Below are positions 26,620-34,637 of a stretch of 34,725 nucleotides of DNA, piece by piece. A program made the position numbers and the translations under genes. Position 1 is the stretch's first letter; each line of letters opens with the position of its first letter. The stretch comes from a virus. The DNA lies in the IMG/VR virus record IMGVR_UViG_3300029922_000199, positions 1 through 34,725 of that record; one strand, given 5' to 3'. Under the pieces are notes generated by a model. That model had not been told where the DNA came from. It saw only the letters and a list, made by a program, of their open reading frames with translations, and made no database searches.

Positions 26620-26648
26620 AGGATAGTATCGAATAGGCAATCTGTCAA
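26620..26648 (-). promoter_or_regulatory. sigma70-type promoter (TTGACA-N17-TATCCT), leftward
   Basis: Minus-strand TTGACA 26648-26643, a 17-base spacer and TATCCT 26625-26620. It separates the structural block from the lipoprotein and lysis genes. Confidence 0.8.
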
Positions 26649-27748
26649 GCGAGAAGTCTTGCGGCCCAGGTGTAAGGGAGGAGTCCATATGCTCTTGGGT
26701 CGGTTGTCTTTCCCGCTCGTGTGGTGCCGTTGGTGCCGTCGGTGATGGGACCTGATACCGAATATGATCCGCCGCCACCAGTCCCCGAGTTGGCGATATT
26801 TGAACCAGCCCCGGGTAACGTGCTTCCGCCGATGGAAGCTACGGTTACCCCATTTGTAACCATGCTGTGAAAATGCCCCTGCATCTGGTCCATCTTCCTC
26901 CAGCCATGAATAAAGTTACCGTCATAGTCATAGGTGGCGACGGATCCAAAACCGGAGATTCTAGGCAATACAACGCTAGTCGTGCTTCCTGCAATTCTGT
27001 AAGTAAACAAAATACAAGTCTGAGACCCTGAAGTTGGAGTGCCCGTCACTGTTACCGTTAACCCGCCAACCGAAGCCCCAACAATGGGGTAATCGGTGCC
27101 GTTGACGTTAATGCACCTCTGAGCGGTTCCTGTAAAAACAGCGGCGGCACCAGCCGTCTGGGTTGCAATGTATCCGTTAGCCGTGGCCTCATTGACAATC
27201 ATATTCAGCATTGCAAGATTCTGAGCATTTGAGGCGAACGTGATGACGGAAGCGGCAACCGTTCCCGTCCACTGATTGTAGGCCACACCATTGACGTTGA
27301 TATTGGCCTTCTCTGCCCGATAAGCTGTTACAAGGTCCGGGGCCTGAGCGCTTGTTACTGTATGGTCCGCGTCCCAACGAGCAATAACAGGATTGTAAGT
27401 CGCACTTCCGGAAGTCCAGATAGCTGGTGTTTGCGTAACCTCAGACCAGATTAGTTCGCCGACTCGGTGAGAAACGGCAATCATCGACTTAATCAACTGG
27501 AAATTGTCATCCGGTGCAAGGGCTTGTCCTGTGGCGGTAACGGAGTTCTGGTTTTCCGTGAGCAAACTGGTAACCGCTGACTGGTCCACATTCGCATTAT
27601 TGGCAAACCAATAAGTAAACTGATTCAGGTGTTCGGCAGGATACAGGACTCCGGTGGCGTACAGGTTCGCTTGATCTAGGTTTGTAAGATTCTTCGTTGC
27701 CGTGGTCCCGAGTGCCGGGATTGTTGCCCAAGTTGGGGTAGTAATCAT
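26645..27748 (-). CDS. tail fibre/collar-like protein, 367 aa
   Basis: N-terminal baseplate-binding region, a Thr/Ala/Val-rich middle, and a C-terminal segment MQGHFHSMV ... Gly/Ser-rich linker ... DPRAYGLLPYTWAARLL. The GHxH plus terminal aromatic strand resembles receptor-tip regions of short tail fibres with metal-binding His pairs. Probably the host-recognition fibre; it is the last gene of the structural operon, after the baseplate wedge genes. Confidence 0.75.
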   Translation of the reverse strand: MITTPTWATIPALGTTATKNLTNLDQANLYATGVLYPAEHLNQFTYWFANNANVDQSAVTSLLTENQNSVTATGQALAPDDNFQLIKSMIAVSHRVGELIWSEVTQTPAIWTSGSATYNPVIARWDADHTVTSAQAPDLVTAYRAEKANINVNGVAYNQWTGTVAASVITFASNAQNLAMLNMIVNEATANGYIATQTAGAAAVFTGTAQRCINVNGTDYPIVGASVGGLTVTVTGTPTSGSQTCILFTYRIAGSTTSVVLPRISGFGSVATYDYDGNFIHGWRKMDQMQGHFHSMVTNGVTVASIGGSTLPGAGSNIANSGTGGGGSYSVSGPITDGTNGTTRAGKTTDPRAYGLLPYTWAARLLA

Positions 27749-27751
27749 ATT

Positions 27752-28456
27752 TTATGCTCCGTTTCTTACAAAGACTTGCGGTGCCGTGCAAACCGCCTTG
27801 AAAAGTGCCTGAATAATCCAAAGGTTAGCCAATGAAAGAGGTGTAATGTAGCTGATAATAATGTCAGAATCTGGAAAATAGGAAGGGTCCGTTGATGATA
27901 GGAATCCACCAGTAGTCAATCCGACTCCAGACAATCCGTGTGCGGTATCGGTGACCGGATATGTCGCCGAGGTTCCTAGTGTAAATTGATTGTAGTTTCC
28001 TGGACGGTAAGCATAATTCAACGTTCCAAAACTCGCGGCGATTTTATCAATACTAACCCACGAAAGGCCGTACCATTTTAGATACGCAAAGGCCTTTAAC
28101 AAAATACGGTAACTGGTAATGGGCATGAGCCCCGCCGTCGACGTTGCATCGGAGGCCAATGGTCCCCCGGTCAATAGTCCGACTCCCGATAATCCACGAT
28201 ATGACGACTGTGGATAACTCGCCGAAGTCCCAATAATGAAAGAGTTAGTATCGAAAGTCCCCAAGGGTGCCGATGGCCACGGAAGGCCGACAAGATACCC
28301 GATAGCCGTTAACTCTGCACTAGCGGCGTTATCAATGTTTAGCCCGTACCAATAGCTGATAATTGGATCGGATAGAGCGTACTGATCCTCCACCGTTTGC
28401 ATGGTTCCCTGAGCAAGAGGACCAGAAAGCTGTTTAGCTAGATAATTGCTACTCAT
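27752..28456 (-). CDS. baseplate/tail protein with internal repeat, 234 aa
   Basis: Position between baseplate J and the tail fibre fits a gpI/DUF2612-type baseplate protein. The N-terminal part (ELTAIGYLVGLPWP) is typical of such proteins. Two copies of a segment LGTSATYP...GLSGVGLTTGG are present (about residues 73-100 and 157-184), an internal duplication. Coupled to the J gene by ATGA. Confidence 0.7.
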   Translation of the reverse strand: MSSNYLAKQLSGPLAQGTMQTVEDQYALSDPIISYWYGLNIDNAASAELTAIGYLVGLPWPSAPLGTFDTNSFIIGTSASYPQSSYRGLSGVGLLTGGPLASDATSTAGLMPITSYRILLKAFAYLKWYGLSWVSIDKIAASFGTLNYAYRPGNYNQFTLGTSATYPVTDTAHGLSGVGLTTGGFLSSTDPSYFPDSDIIISYITPLSLANLWIIQALFKAVCTAPQVFVRNGA

Positions 28457-29622
28457 GGACCGCTTGTCCAGAATATGTTAGCCGTTGAAAATGACGGGTA
28501 TTCGTTTGCCGGTACAATGGCGTTTCTCGAATACGTCACACCGTCAATCGAAACGGTGACACCTGTAATCGTGGCATAAGTGAAGTTGTCTAGCGGTCCC
28601 TGAGAAATTGACTGAGCAGTAATGGATTGACCAACGGTGAATGTCGAGTTTTGGGCGACGATTAGATTCTTTGCAATCGTATCCGCACCAGCAATAAGCG
28701 GCATTGTCGGATCATAGTAAATTGTCACGTATACGTTCTGAGGCGTTGCAATGTCATAATTAACCGTCAGGGTTTGGCCCGACAGGTAAGTATAAGTCTC
28801 CGAAGAAGTTCCATCGGTCGGTGCGGTCATGCGTGTGGCATAGGTTGTCGCCAACTCCCCCGATACGTCACCACCCTGTATCACAATCCTCGCATGACGG
28901 GGCTGGACGGTCACGCCACCATTCAAGGTCAACACCGCCACTGTATCGGAATTAAAAAACACGTTTGCCGAGATGATTCCTTGCAATGCCCGTATAGCGG
29001 TAATCGTGCCATTGAGATCCCAGTTAACCGTTCCGTTCCCGGCGACAAGTCTTTGACGGTATGTGGCAGTCGTTTCCGTGGCACTTCCCTGCGTAGAGCT
29101 GGCTGGATTCGTGACGGTCTGGACGTTTGGGATGGAAGTAGAGAACGAGGTAACTTGACCGGCCAAGGCAAGATATGGCCCGGCAGTATCAGCGGTACAG
29201 AATACAGCGACGGTTGTCCCGGCGGGAATCACGGTGGTAGTCCCGACGACAAAGTTAATCCCGTTCCACGGAGCCAGCGTTCCGGAGTTAACGGTGGCAC
29301 TTCCAGCGGCGGCGGCAGTGACGTTTAGCGAAACCGTGGAATACGTGGCCGGAAGCGGCGATGTCCCCGCTACCGGGGCTAGATTCAGTACCTGACTATC
29401 ATCGCAAGTAACCACGTTAAACGACTGACTAGCGGCGTACAGTTTGGCGTCATAAGCCTGTTGCAATCCACCGACTCCGAGGTAATTCAACCAAATAGCA
29501 TTAGTCGGGGAGGCCACTAGGGTCGGGGCGACATTCAGATTATTCAGGTAAGTAAGGTTAGTTTGTGAATGAGTCGCGGCGCTTTGTGGCGTCCAGGTAA
29601 TTCCGTTTACAGTCCAGCTCAT
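28453..29622 (-). CDS. baseplate J-like wedge protein, 389 aa
   Basis: Contains the conserved middle of the baseplate J/gp47 family (TYRQRLVAGNGTVNWDLNGT, then ALQGIISANVFFN) and a C-terminal domain with SGQTLTVNYDIATPQNVYV. It forms the baseplate wedge of contractile-tailed phages. Flanked by the presumed gp25-like gene upstream and the gpI-like gene downstream, the usual order. Confidence 0.88.
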   Translation of the reverse strand: MSWTVNGITWTPQSAATHSQTNLTYLNNLNVAPTLVASPTNAIWLNYLGVGGLQQAYDAKLYAASQSFNVVTCDDSQVLNLAPVAGTSPLPATYSTVSLNVTAAAAGSATVNSGTLAPWNGINFVVGTTTVIPAGTTVAVFCTADTAGPYLALAGQVTSFSTSIPNVQTVTNPASSTQGSATETTATYRQRLVAGNGTVNWDLNGTITAIRALQGIISANVFFNSDTVAVLTLNGGVTVQPRHARIVIQGGDVSGELATTYATRMTAPTDGTSSETYTYLSGQTLTVNYDIATPQNVYVTIYYDPTMPLIAGADTIAKNLIVAQNSTFTVGQSITAQSISQGPLDNFTYATITGVTVSIDGVTYSRNAIVPANEYPSFSTANIFWTSGP

Positions 29623-29960
29623 TTATCCACCACCGCAACGGTTAATTTGTCGTTTACAAGATCGTACTGAGGACGGAAGTTGGGCAGGTTCGTGGCGATT
29701 AGGTTCGACTTAATCTGACCGTCCACCACTCCGAAGTTCACTTGACCGGTGAAAAACTCGACCCACTGGACACCAAAACCCGGAAGTTGAGGGATTGCGC
29801 CTTGCTGTAGATATGCGGCCATTTGAGCGTGTTGGGCATCTTCGATGGACCCAGTAGTTCCGGCGTCGGTTAGGACGGGGACGACATTCCCCTGAACGAG
29901 ATAATCGAACGTCTGGTAATTGTTTGGAGATGTCGAAGATGATTGAAGGGCCATATCCAT
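29619..29960 (-). CDS. small baseplate protein, gp25/W-like by position, 113 aa
   Basis: Lies directly before baseplate J, the usual place of the gp25/W wedge protein, and is coupled to it by ATGA. The sequence (FDYLVQGNVVPVLTDAGTTG, then WVEFFTGQVNFGVVDGQIK) does not itself prove the family. The ribosome binding site is weak. Confidence 0.6.
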   Translation of the reverse strand: MDMALQSSSTSPNNYQTFDYLVQGNVVPVLTDAGTTGSIEDAQHAQMAAYLQQGAIPQLPGFGVQWVEFFTGQVNFGVVDGQIKSNLIATNLPNFRPQYDLVNDKLTVAVVDK

Positions 29961-29973
29961 GCGGGTATATTAC

Positions 29974-30618
29974 CTAAGCCTTAAGCAACAATGCAAGGTT
30001 AGCCCTGTCGGTTGCAATATTCGCTATTGCAGTGGCCGAAGCGGTTGCCATAGCGGCGGATTGTGCAACCAGAGTACCGGCGTTCAATCCCGTGGTGAAT
30101 GTTAGCAATGCCGTTGCCAGTGCGAACATATGAGAATCGAAAGAATCCAGGAGCGTGAAAAGTGATTGCGAATTGTTCTTTATTTGACCGAGTGCAGAAG
30201 CGTCAACATTGATTTGGAATGCTGGTGCCGAGATATTCTGCAAAGGTATCGCCTTCAAAGTTTCCTGATTGTAATGCGGAAAATCGCTAGGCGGTTGGCT
30301 CGGAACCTGAATGCCCTTCGTGCTACTGACAAACTGTTTCAGTCCCACAAGCAATACACCATCCCCAACCGCTATAGGCCACGTTATAGCGGCACTTGCC
30401 GAACCGGGGAAGATTACCTCGACTGCCGTTGAAACCGTCGAGGGAACCGCCGTCCCGTCGATATACTGCCCTTGTACGGCATGGGTTACGTCAACGGTCT
30501 TGTCGGCGTTAACCGCCTTGACGATTCCATAGTCCACAATAAACGATTGTGCGATGTTTTGACGGATAATGTCGCCGAGATTGTATTGGAGTCCGGCTAG
30601 TTCGTTAATGTTATTCAT
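29974..30618 (-). CDS. Gp138-like baseplate spike/OB-fold protein, 214 aa
   Basis: The N-terminal half (FIVDYGIVKAVNADKTVDVT, then WPIAVGDGVLLVGLK) matches the Gp138 N-terminal OB domain of membrane-piercing spikes or baseplate V proteins. The C-terminus is Ala-rich and helical. No good ribosome binding site precedes the ATG, unusual in this window. Immediately upstream lies the divergent gene at 30657. Confidence 0.8.
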   Translation of the reverse strand: MNNINELAGLQYNLGDIIRQNIAQSFIVDYGIVKAVNADKTVDVTHAVQGQYIDGTAVPSTVSTAVEVIFPGSASAAITWPIAVGDGVLLVGLKQFVSSTKGIQVPSQPPSDFPHYNQETLKAIPLQNISAPAFQINVDASALGQIKNNSQSLFTLLDSFDSHMFALATALLTFTTGLNAGTLVAQSAAMATASATAIANIATDRANLALLLKA

Positions 30619-30620
30619 GG

Positions 30621-30649
30621 TAGACAGTATCCAATATACGGTTTATTAT
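30621..30649 (+). promoter_or_regulatory. rightward promoter placed for a leaderless mRNA (TAGACA-N17-TATTAT)
   Basis: TAGACA 30621-30626, a 17-base spacer and TATTAT 30644-30649. Transcription would start at about 30656-30657, the A of the ATG. It overlaps the 5' region of the leftward Gp138-like gene. Confidence 0.6.
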
Positions 30650-30656
30650 TGCAAAC

Positions 30657-30935
30657 ATGAGAAGTGGACTTAAACCCGTTCGAGATGCGTATTACAGTCT
30701 TTGCCTTGAGGTAATCACAAGCGCCGTTGACGATATTGTGTACTATCGAAACGCAACGACGAAAGACAAACGAGGCCGTCATTGGAACGAACGGATGAAA
30801 GATGGAAAGATGGCGACGGCGTTTCTTCTTTCTGACTTCAATATCTATTTCGACTATGTCGAACTGAGAAAGGATCTTGTCATCGAAGAGATGCTTAAAC
30901 GTCTTCACGATCCTGACGCCTGGGGAACTTCATAG
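30657..30935 (+). CDS. lone rightward protein inside the tail block, 92 aa
   Basis: Product begins MRSGLKPVRDAYYSLCLEVI and ends DPDAWGTS, and has a charged helical body. Codon use looks like true coding sequence, unlike the antisense frame. It lies between two leftward baseplate genes, overlaps the end of the hub gene by 31 bases and has its own promoter but no ribosome binding site. This is the typical profile of a moron-type gene or late insertion. The family is not recognised. Confidence 0.7.
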   Translation: MRSGLKPVRDAYYSLCLEVITSAVDDIVYYRNATTKDKRGRHWNERMKDGKMATAFLLSDFNIYFDYVELRKDLVIEEMLKRLHDPDAWGTS

Positions 30936-31843
30936 GTGTTCAGCGCCAATACGGTCATAGCGTTTTGATTCGTGACGGTGTTGTAATTCAGACTCACCGT
31001 TTGGACGATCATTAACCCGTCCGGTTGATAGGTAATCTGAGCCCCCCCGAAGGTTTGACGGAAATAGAGTGGGTCAATTTGAATCACAATTCCGGGCCTG
31101 ATCTTGGGATTCCACGGGGCAACGAAAGTGATTCCCGAAGCCGTTGCCATGGGCGGAGATGATAGCCAATTGATTTGGATAGCACCTTCACCCGTCCGGC
31201 CCTTGTTTGGGGTGTAGATTATCAGGTTGGTTCCGTCGATTAGGTAGGCAATCTTCCATCGGTCTTTGATCTTGTTTAGGCAGTCGATGGGCTTGCCTTG
31301 GAAGTTGAAACCGGCAATATCGGTACTCTTGGGGGTGGTGCTGGTAACGTGAACCGGCAAGGCTTTCAAAAAACTGCTATTGACAAGTTTCCACGGTGTC
31401 CCCGTTGACGACAACCCAATAATCAAAGCATCGAAAATGGTATCCGTGGTCATTCCTGCGTTCGGATAAGTGTTGACGGTAATGTCCCGATTCAAAACAT
31501 CCTCAGCATGACCCACCAACAAGGAAATAAACGTCACCCCATCCGGCGATGGGCTTTCCTGATAAGCGACCTTGACTTGACCGGAGAGCGTCGCACTGTC
31601 GGAATTGTGTTTGTATCCCGCCGTTATGGTCATCCATTTATAGGATGACAGGGGAACGGAGGGGTAGTAATTGACTATCCTGATTTCCACTTCGTTCATA
31701 ACGTCCGAAGGGCGGAAGGTAGCGGAAAGGGTGATATTAGGTTTGTATCCTGTGTCGGGAATGACGATAGAATCAATGGGGGTCGCACTATTCACCGAGT
31801 CAAAGAAGTGCAATTCTATTGACTTGTCAAAAAGTTGGTTCAT
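30905..31843 (-). CDS. baseplate hub protein (gp27/gpD-like), 312 aa
   Basis: Matches the layout of phage hub proteins: two barrel-like domains (TLSATFRPSDVMNEVEIRI, then DVLNRDITVNTYPNAG) and a middle region TPKSTDIAGFNFQGKPIDCL, continuing IKDRWKIAYLIDGT. It would form the trimeric base on which the spike sits. ATG 31843 overlaps the upstream stop (ATGA). Confidence 0.8.
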   Translation of the reverse strand: MNQLFDKSIELHFFDSVNSATPIDSIVIPDTGYKPNITLSATFRPSDVMNEVEIRIVNYYPSVPLSSYKWMTITAGYKHNSDSATLSGQVKVAYQESPSPDGVTFISLLVGHAEDVLNRDITVNTYPNAGMTTDTIFDALIIGLSSTGTPWKLVNSSFLKALPVHVTSTTPKSTDIAGFNFQGKPIDCLNKIKDRWKIAYLIDGTNLIIYTPNKGRTGEGAIQINWLSSPPMATASGITFVAPWNPKIRPGIVIQIDPLYFRQTFGGAQITYQPDGLMIVQTVSLNYNTVTNQNAMTVLALNTYEVPQASGS

Positions 31844-32142
31844 GCCCAAACGATCCAATACATTGACACACTTGACAGGTCATTTTGACCCAGTGTGGTC
31901 AGGGTGGACATTAGCACAAGCCCATAGTCAGGATACGCCGTCCAAGCGGTTACACCAGGAACGGTTGACGCTAAACGAACCGAACCGTCGGCCATTGTTA
32001 CCGAAAGTATCCACGCCGAATTAACCCACTGGAAAAGGAATCCATAGACGTTTCCCGCTATTTTGGAGGTGAATTGGAGAGAGTACGGATTGACACCAGC
32101 CACGGGCAACGGGACGGCATAGGCGGTCTTATAGGCCCTCAA
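31840..32142 (-). CDS. baseplate plug-like protein (DUF6983), 100 aa
   Basis: AGVNPYSLQFTSKIAGNVYG, followed by a YGFLFQW and WILSVTMADG pattern, fits the small baseplate plug family that sits between a Dit-like protein and the hub. Overlaps both neighbours by ATGA. Confidence 0.75.
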   Translation of the reverse strand: MRAYKTAYAVPLPVAGVNPYSLQFTSKIAGNVYGFLFQWVNSAWILSVTMADGSVRLASTVPGVTAWTAYPDYGLVLMSTLTTLGQNDLSSVSMYWIVWA

Positions 32143-32816
32143 AACAGGCCACCTATAACGGAAGAGAAATTAGCAACGGCGAGTCCCTGAGTTACACCCC
32201 GGGGAACAGGATCGGCACCAGGGATGCTACCGGATGGAATGCCGGCAGAAGAACCGGAGTTGAATTTAAGAATGGGAATCTCCTGCAAGGTCATCGTCAC
32301 GGGAATCTGATTTTGCACCAATGGCTGTTTTTCTAGGTCAAGATGCTTGATTCCGACCCATACCGATTCTTCACCGTTAGGCGTCTGAAAAACGAGAACT
32401 TGACGGGACGTCCTCATGTCTTTCAACAACTTTTTCGACTTGGCAAGGTCGGCCTGTAAAAGCGGCGTTGCGAGTTCCCCCATGGTAATCCCATTTACGA
32501 CATTCAAAACCGCCATTCCTTGCGACGGTCCAATGTAACCCGTTAGTCCCCACGTTCTGGGTTTCGGGGCGATATTGTCGGAAATCCAAGTCTTACCGCC
32601 TTCCTTTTCATCGACAATCAATTGGCTAGAAATATCATCGTCCCCGATATCATGATATGAGGCCCCCAAAATTACGACAACATTGGTAGCGTCGGGAACC
32701 GGATATCCGAACCAACCATTTGCGAGGTCCATACTAATCCGTGGATTACTCAAGTAATTCTTAATGAGGTTCAACGCTTGTGTCGATCCGCTGATTAGTT
32801 GGGAGGTTAGGCTCAT
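32139..32816 (-). CDS. Dit-like/DUF6046-type tail protein, 225 aa
   Basis: ISSQLIVDEKEGGKTWISDN, then APKPRTWGLTGYIGPSQ and PLVQNQIPVTMTLQEIPI, resemble the distal-tail (Dit-like) or LysM-region tail proteins found after the tape measure. It connects the tube to the baseplate. Coupled to the tape measure by ATGA. Confidence 0.75.
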   Translation of the reverse strand: MSLTSQLISGSTQALNLIKNYLSNPRISMDLANGWFGYPVPDATNVVVILGASYHDIGDDDISSQLIVDEKEGGKTWISDNIAPKPRTWGLTGYIGPSQGMAVLNVVNGITMGELATPLLQADLAKSKKLLKDMRTSRQVLVFQTPNGEESVWVGIKHLDLEKQPLVQNQIPVTMTLQEIPILKFNSGSSAGIPSGSIPGADPVPRGVTQGLAVANFSSVIGGLF

Positions 32817-34084
32817 TGTGTTAAACTACCATCAAATGCTTTTGAGGTCACATTACCAGATTTATCAATGTTCAAATATAAATGAATAACGTTCTGTTTT
32901 ACGCTAGACTCAACTTGAGAAATCGTAGATAGGCTATTTTGTCCAGACCCCAACCGCTTATCTCGTTCAGCATAAAACTCGTTGTCCATAGCTATCATCG
33001 TGGCGCTGGGGAGTTTTTCAGAGAATGAGGAAAATCTTGTTTTTGCATCTTGAAGTGCCGTGTAATCTTTCCAGGAAAACCCGCTTTTGTAAGCATCGTA
33101 GGCGGACCCAAAACCGCCAAGAATTTCTAGCCTTGCCCCAGGTTCCGAGGCGGTTCCTAAGATTCCGCTAGATTGCAACCAATCTTCTTTTTTTTGAAGA
33201 TCGCTATACGTCTTTCCAATCGCATCGAAGAAATCACCGATTCCCTTCATCAGTCCGTCAAAGAACTTGGATATATCGGCTTGGTGAGCTTCAATGAAGA
33301 GTACAAATTTTTCCAGTGGTTTACGGAGATGGTCGGCCGCAATATCCCCAACAGTTTTGAAAGTTTGGCCAAGATCCGTCGTTACACGATTGAACGCCAA
33401 CATATTAGCCAATGCGTTAGGATCATTTGGCGTTGAGCTTTTTGCGGACTGCTTCTCTAGGTCATAGATGTTTTTATATGGACTATTTGGCGTGTCAAAC
33501 GTAAACATCATGTTTCTAAATGAATCACCGAATATCTCAGCAGAACGGTTTATCAATGCCGTTCTCTTATCACCAGAAGCGCCGTTTATCCTATCGGCAA
33601 TCATGTTCATTCGTTCGGTCTGAGATGCTTTCTTGAACTTGTTTATATCAATACCGGCATTGTTTTTGTCAGTAAAATAGGCGAGCTTGTCGGCCAATGC
33701 AGACCATTTTTCGCCACCACCGCCCGCAAGCTCGGTCATAGCATCGTTTACTTGTGCTAGGTGAGACGCTAGGTCATCAGCGTTTTGTCCTATGAGACTC
33801 ATTCCAACAGACCATTTGTTGAACTCATCCAATTTCATTCCGGAGCCGGTGGCGCTTACAGAGGCTTTACCCTGAATCTGAGAAACGGCATAGGCGGCAC
33901 CTACTGCGGCGGCTCCTATGGCTGTCAAACCCTTGATTGCATCCCCCACGAAAGTCCCAAAGGAAAGACCTGTCTTCTTGATCTTTTCCTCTATAGACCC
34001 TAGATCCTTTTGGGCTTTATCGAATGAGGCTTGATCAGTTTGGAGTTTTAGCGAGGCAAAAAACCCGCCTACCGAAGTTGCCAT
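32813..34084 (-). CDS. tape measure protein, 423 aa
   Basis: Determines tail length and is ejected with DNA. The N-terminal SLKLQTDQASFDKAQKDLGS is the usual start of phage tape measures, followed by a hydrophobic segment (GLTAIGAAAVGAAYAVSQI, about 50-68) and helical regions. At 423 aa it predicts a short tail. Its start overlaps the frameshifted tail chaperone end by 16 bases. Confidence 0.85.
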   Translation of the reverse strand: MATSVGGFFASLKLQTDQASFDKAQKDLGSIEEKIKKTGLSFGTFVGDAIKGLTAIGAAAVGAAYAVSQIQGKASVSATGSGMKLDEFNKWSVGMSLIGQNADDLASHLAQVNDAMTELAGGGGEKWSALADKLAYFTDKNNAGIDINKFKKASQTERMNMIADRINGASGDKRTALINRSAEIFGDSFRNMMFTFDTPNSPYKNIYDLEKQSAKSSTPNDPNALANMLAFNRVTTDLGQTFKTVGDIAADHLRKPLEKFVLFIEAHQADISKFFDGLMKGIGDFFDAIGKTYSDLQKKEDWLQSSGILGTASEPGARLEILGGFGSAYDAYKSGFSWKDYTALQDAKTRFSSFSEKLPSATMIAMDNEFYAERDKRLGSGQNSLSTISQVESSVKQNVIHLYLNIDKSGNVTSKAFDGSLTQ

Positions 34085-34637
34085 TGACTTTCAAGCTCCA
34101 TAAAAATAGGAATACATTCCAAGCCACCGAAAAACTCTTCTATGCTTTCCGGTTTCTTATGTAGCCACCGGATGAACATGAAGTAATTAAACCTCCACTC
34201 CCCGATGGCCCGTATCTTTCGGCCTAGCTTCCCACCGTCGCCACTGCCCCCGGTCCGGTGCCCTTTTTCCGTGGCAGAGTGGATTTTTTTAGCAAGTGAA
34301 CCGACACAATATCGGCCAATGCTTTGTAAGTCGCAGGGTAGTCATTGATGACGGGAAACACCGACCAAGCATCTGTTAAATTGTTCATTCTCACCGAACC
34401 GACGTTAACACCGTCAATCGAGAAAGTAACGGTTTTCCCAAGGATACATTGCCTAACCAACTTGTCACAAAACTGTTTATTGGCGGTATCGCCAAGGAAA
34501 TCCATGAGGTCAAGAATGTCGGGATTGCCAAAGGAACCGTCAATGTCCACGTCAACAGTAGCACGTTGATAGTCGGTCTGGAATTGCTCGACAATCTCGC
34601 TCATTCCTTCGACGACATAATCTCCGTTGTAAAGCAT
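34069..34637 (-). CDS. tail assembly chaperone, -1 frameshifted long form (gpGT-like)
   Basis: Ribosomes slipping -1 on G-AAA-AAG (34269-34263, in frame) leave the short form and read on without a stop to TAG at 34069. The extension begins GHRTGGSGDGGKLGRK and includes EWRFNYFMFIRWLHKKPE, ending just inside the tape measure gene. This two-product arrangement directly before the tape measure is a conserved feature of tail chaperones (lambda G/GT). Confidence 0.75.
34224..34637 (-). CDS. tail assembly chaperone, short form (gpG-like), 137 aa
   Basis: MLYNGDYVVEGMSEIVEQFQ then a compact alpha/beta domain, ending with a Gly/Pro/Ala tail that serves as the frameshift region. ATG 34637 overlaps the upstream TAA (TAATG), so the longer frame to 34667 is rejected. 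It acts with the long form to coat the tape measure during tail assembly. Confidence 0.8.
   Translation of the reverse strand: MLYNGDYVVEGMSEIVEQFQTDYQRATVDVDIDGSFGNPDILDLMDFLGDTANKQFCDKLVRQCILGKTVTFSIDGVNVGSVRMNNLTDAWSVFPVINDYPATYKALADIVSVHLLKKSTLPRKKGTGPGAVATVGS
34263..34269 (-). promoter_or_regulatory. -1 ribosomal frameshift slippery site G-AAA-AAG
   Basis: The heptamer GAAAAAG on the minus strand lies in the chaperone frame as G-AAA-AAG. After a -1 slip the A-site tRNA re-pairs perfectly; the P-site pairing is imperfect. Confidence 0.65.

Noticed and set aside
28774-29328. 184-codon open frame on the plus strand
   Set aside because: It lies fully antisense to the baseplate J-like gene, has a Gly/Arg/Ser-rich composition typical of an antisense frame, and has no ribosome binding site.
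30615-30908. Leftward 97-codon frame in the baseplate block
   Set aside because: The opposite-strand frame at 30657-30935 has better codon use, a promoter and a more protein-like product.
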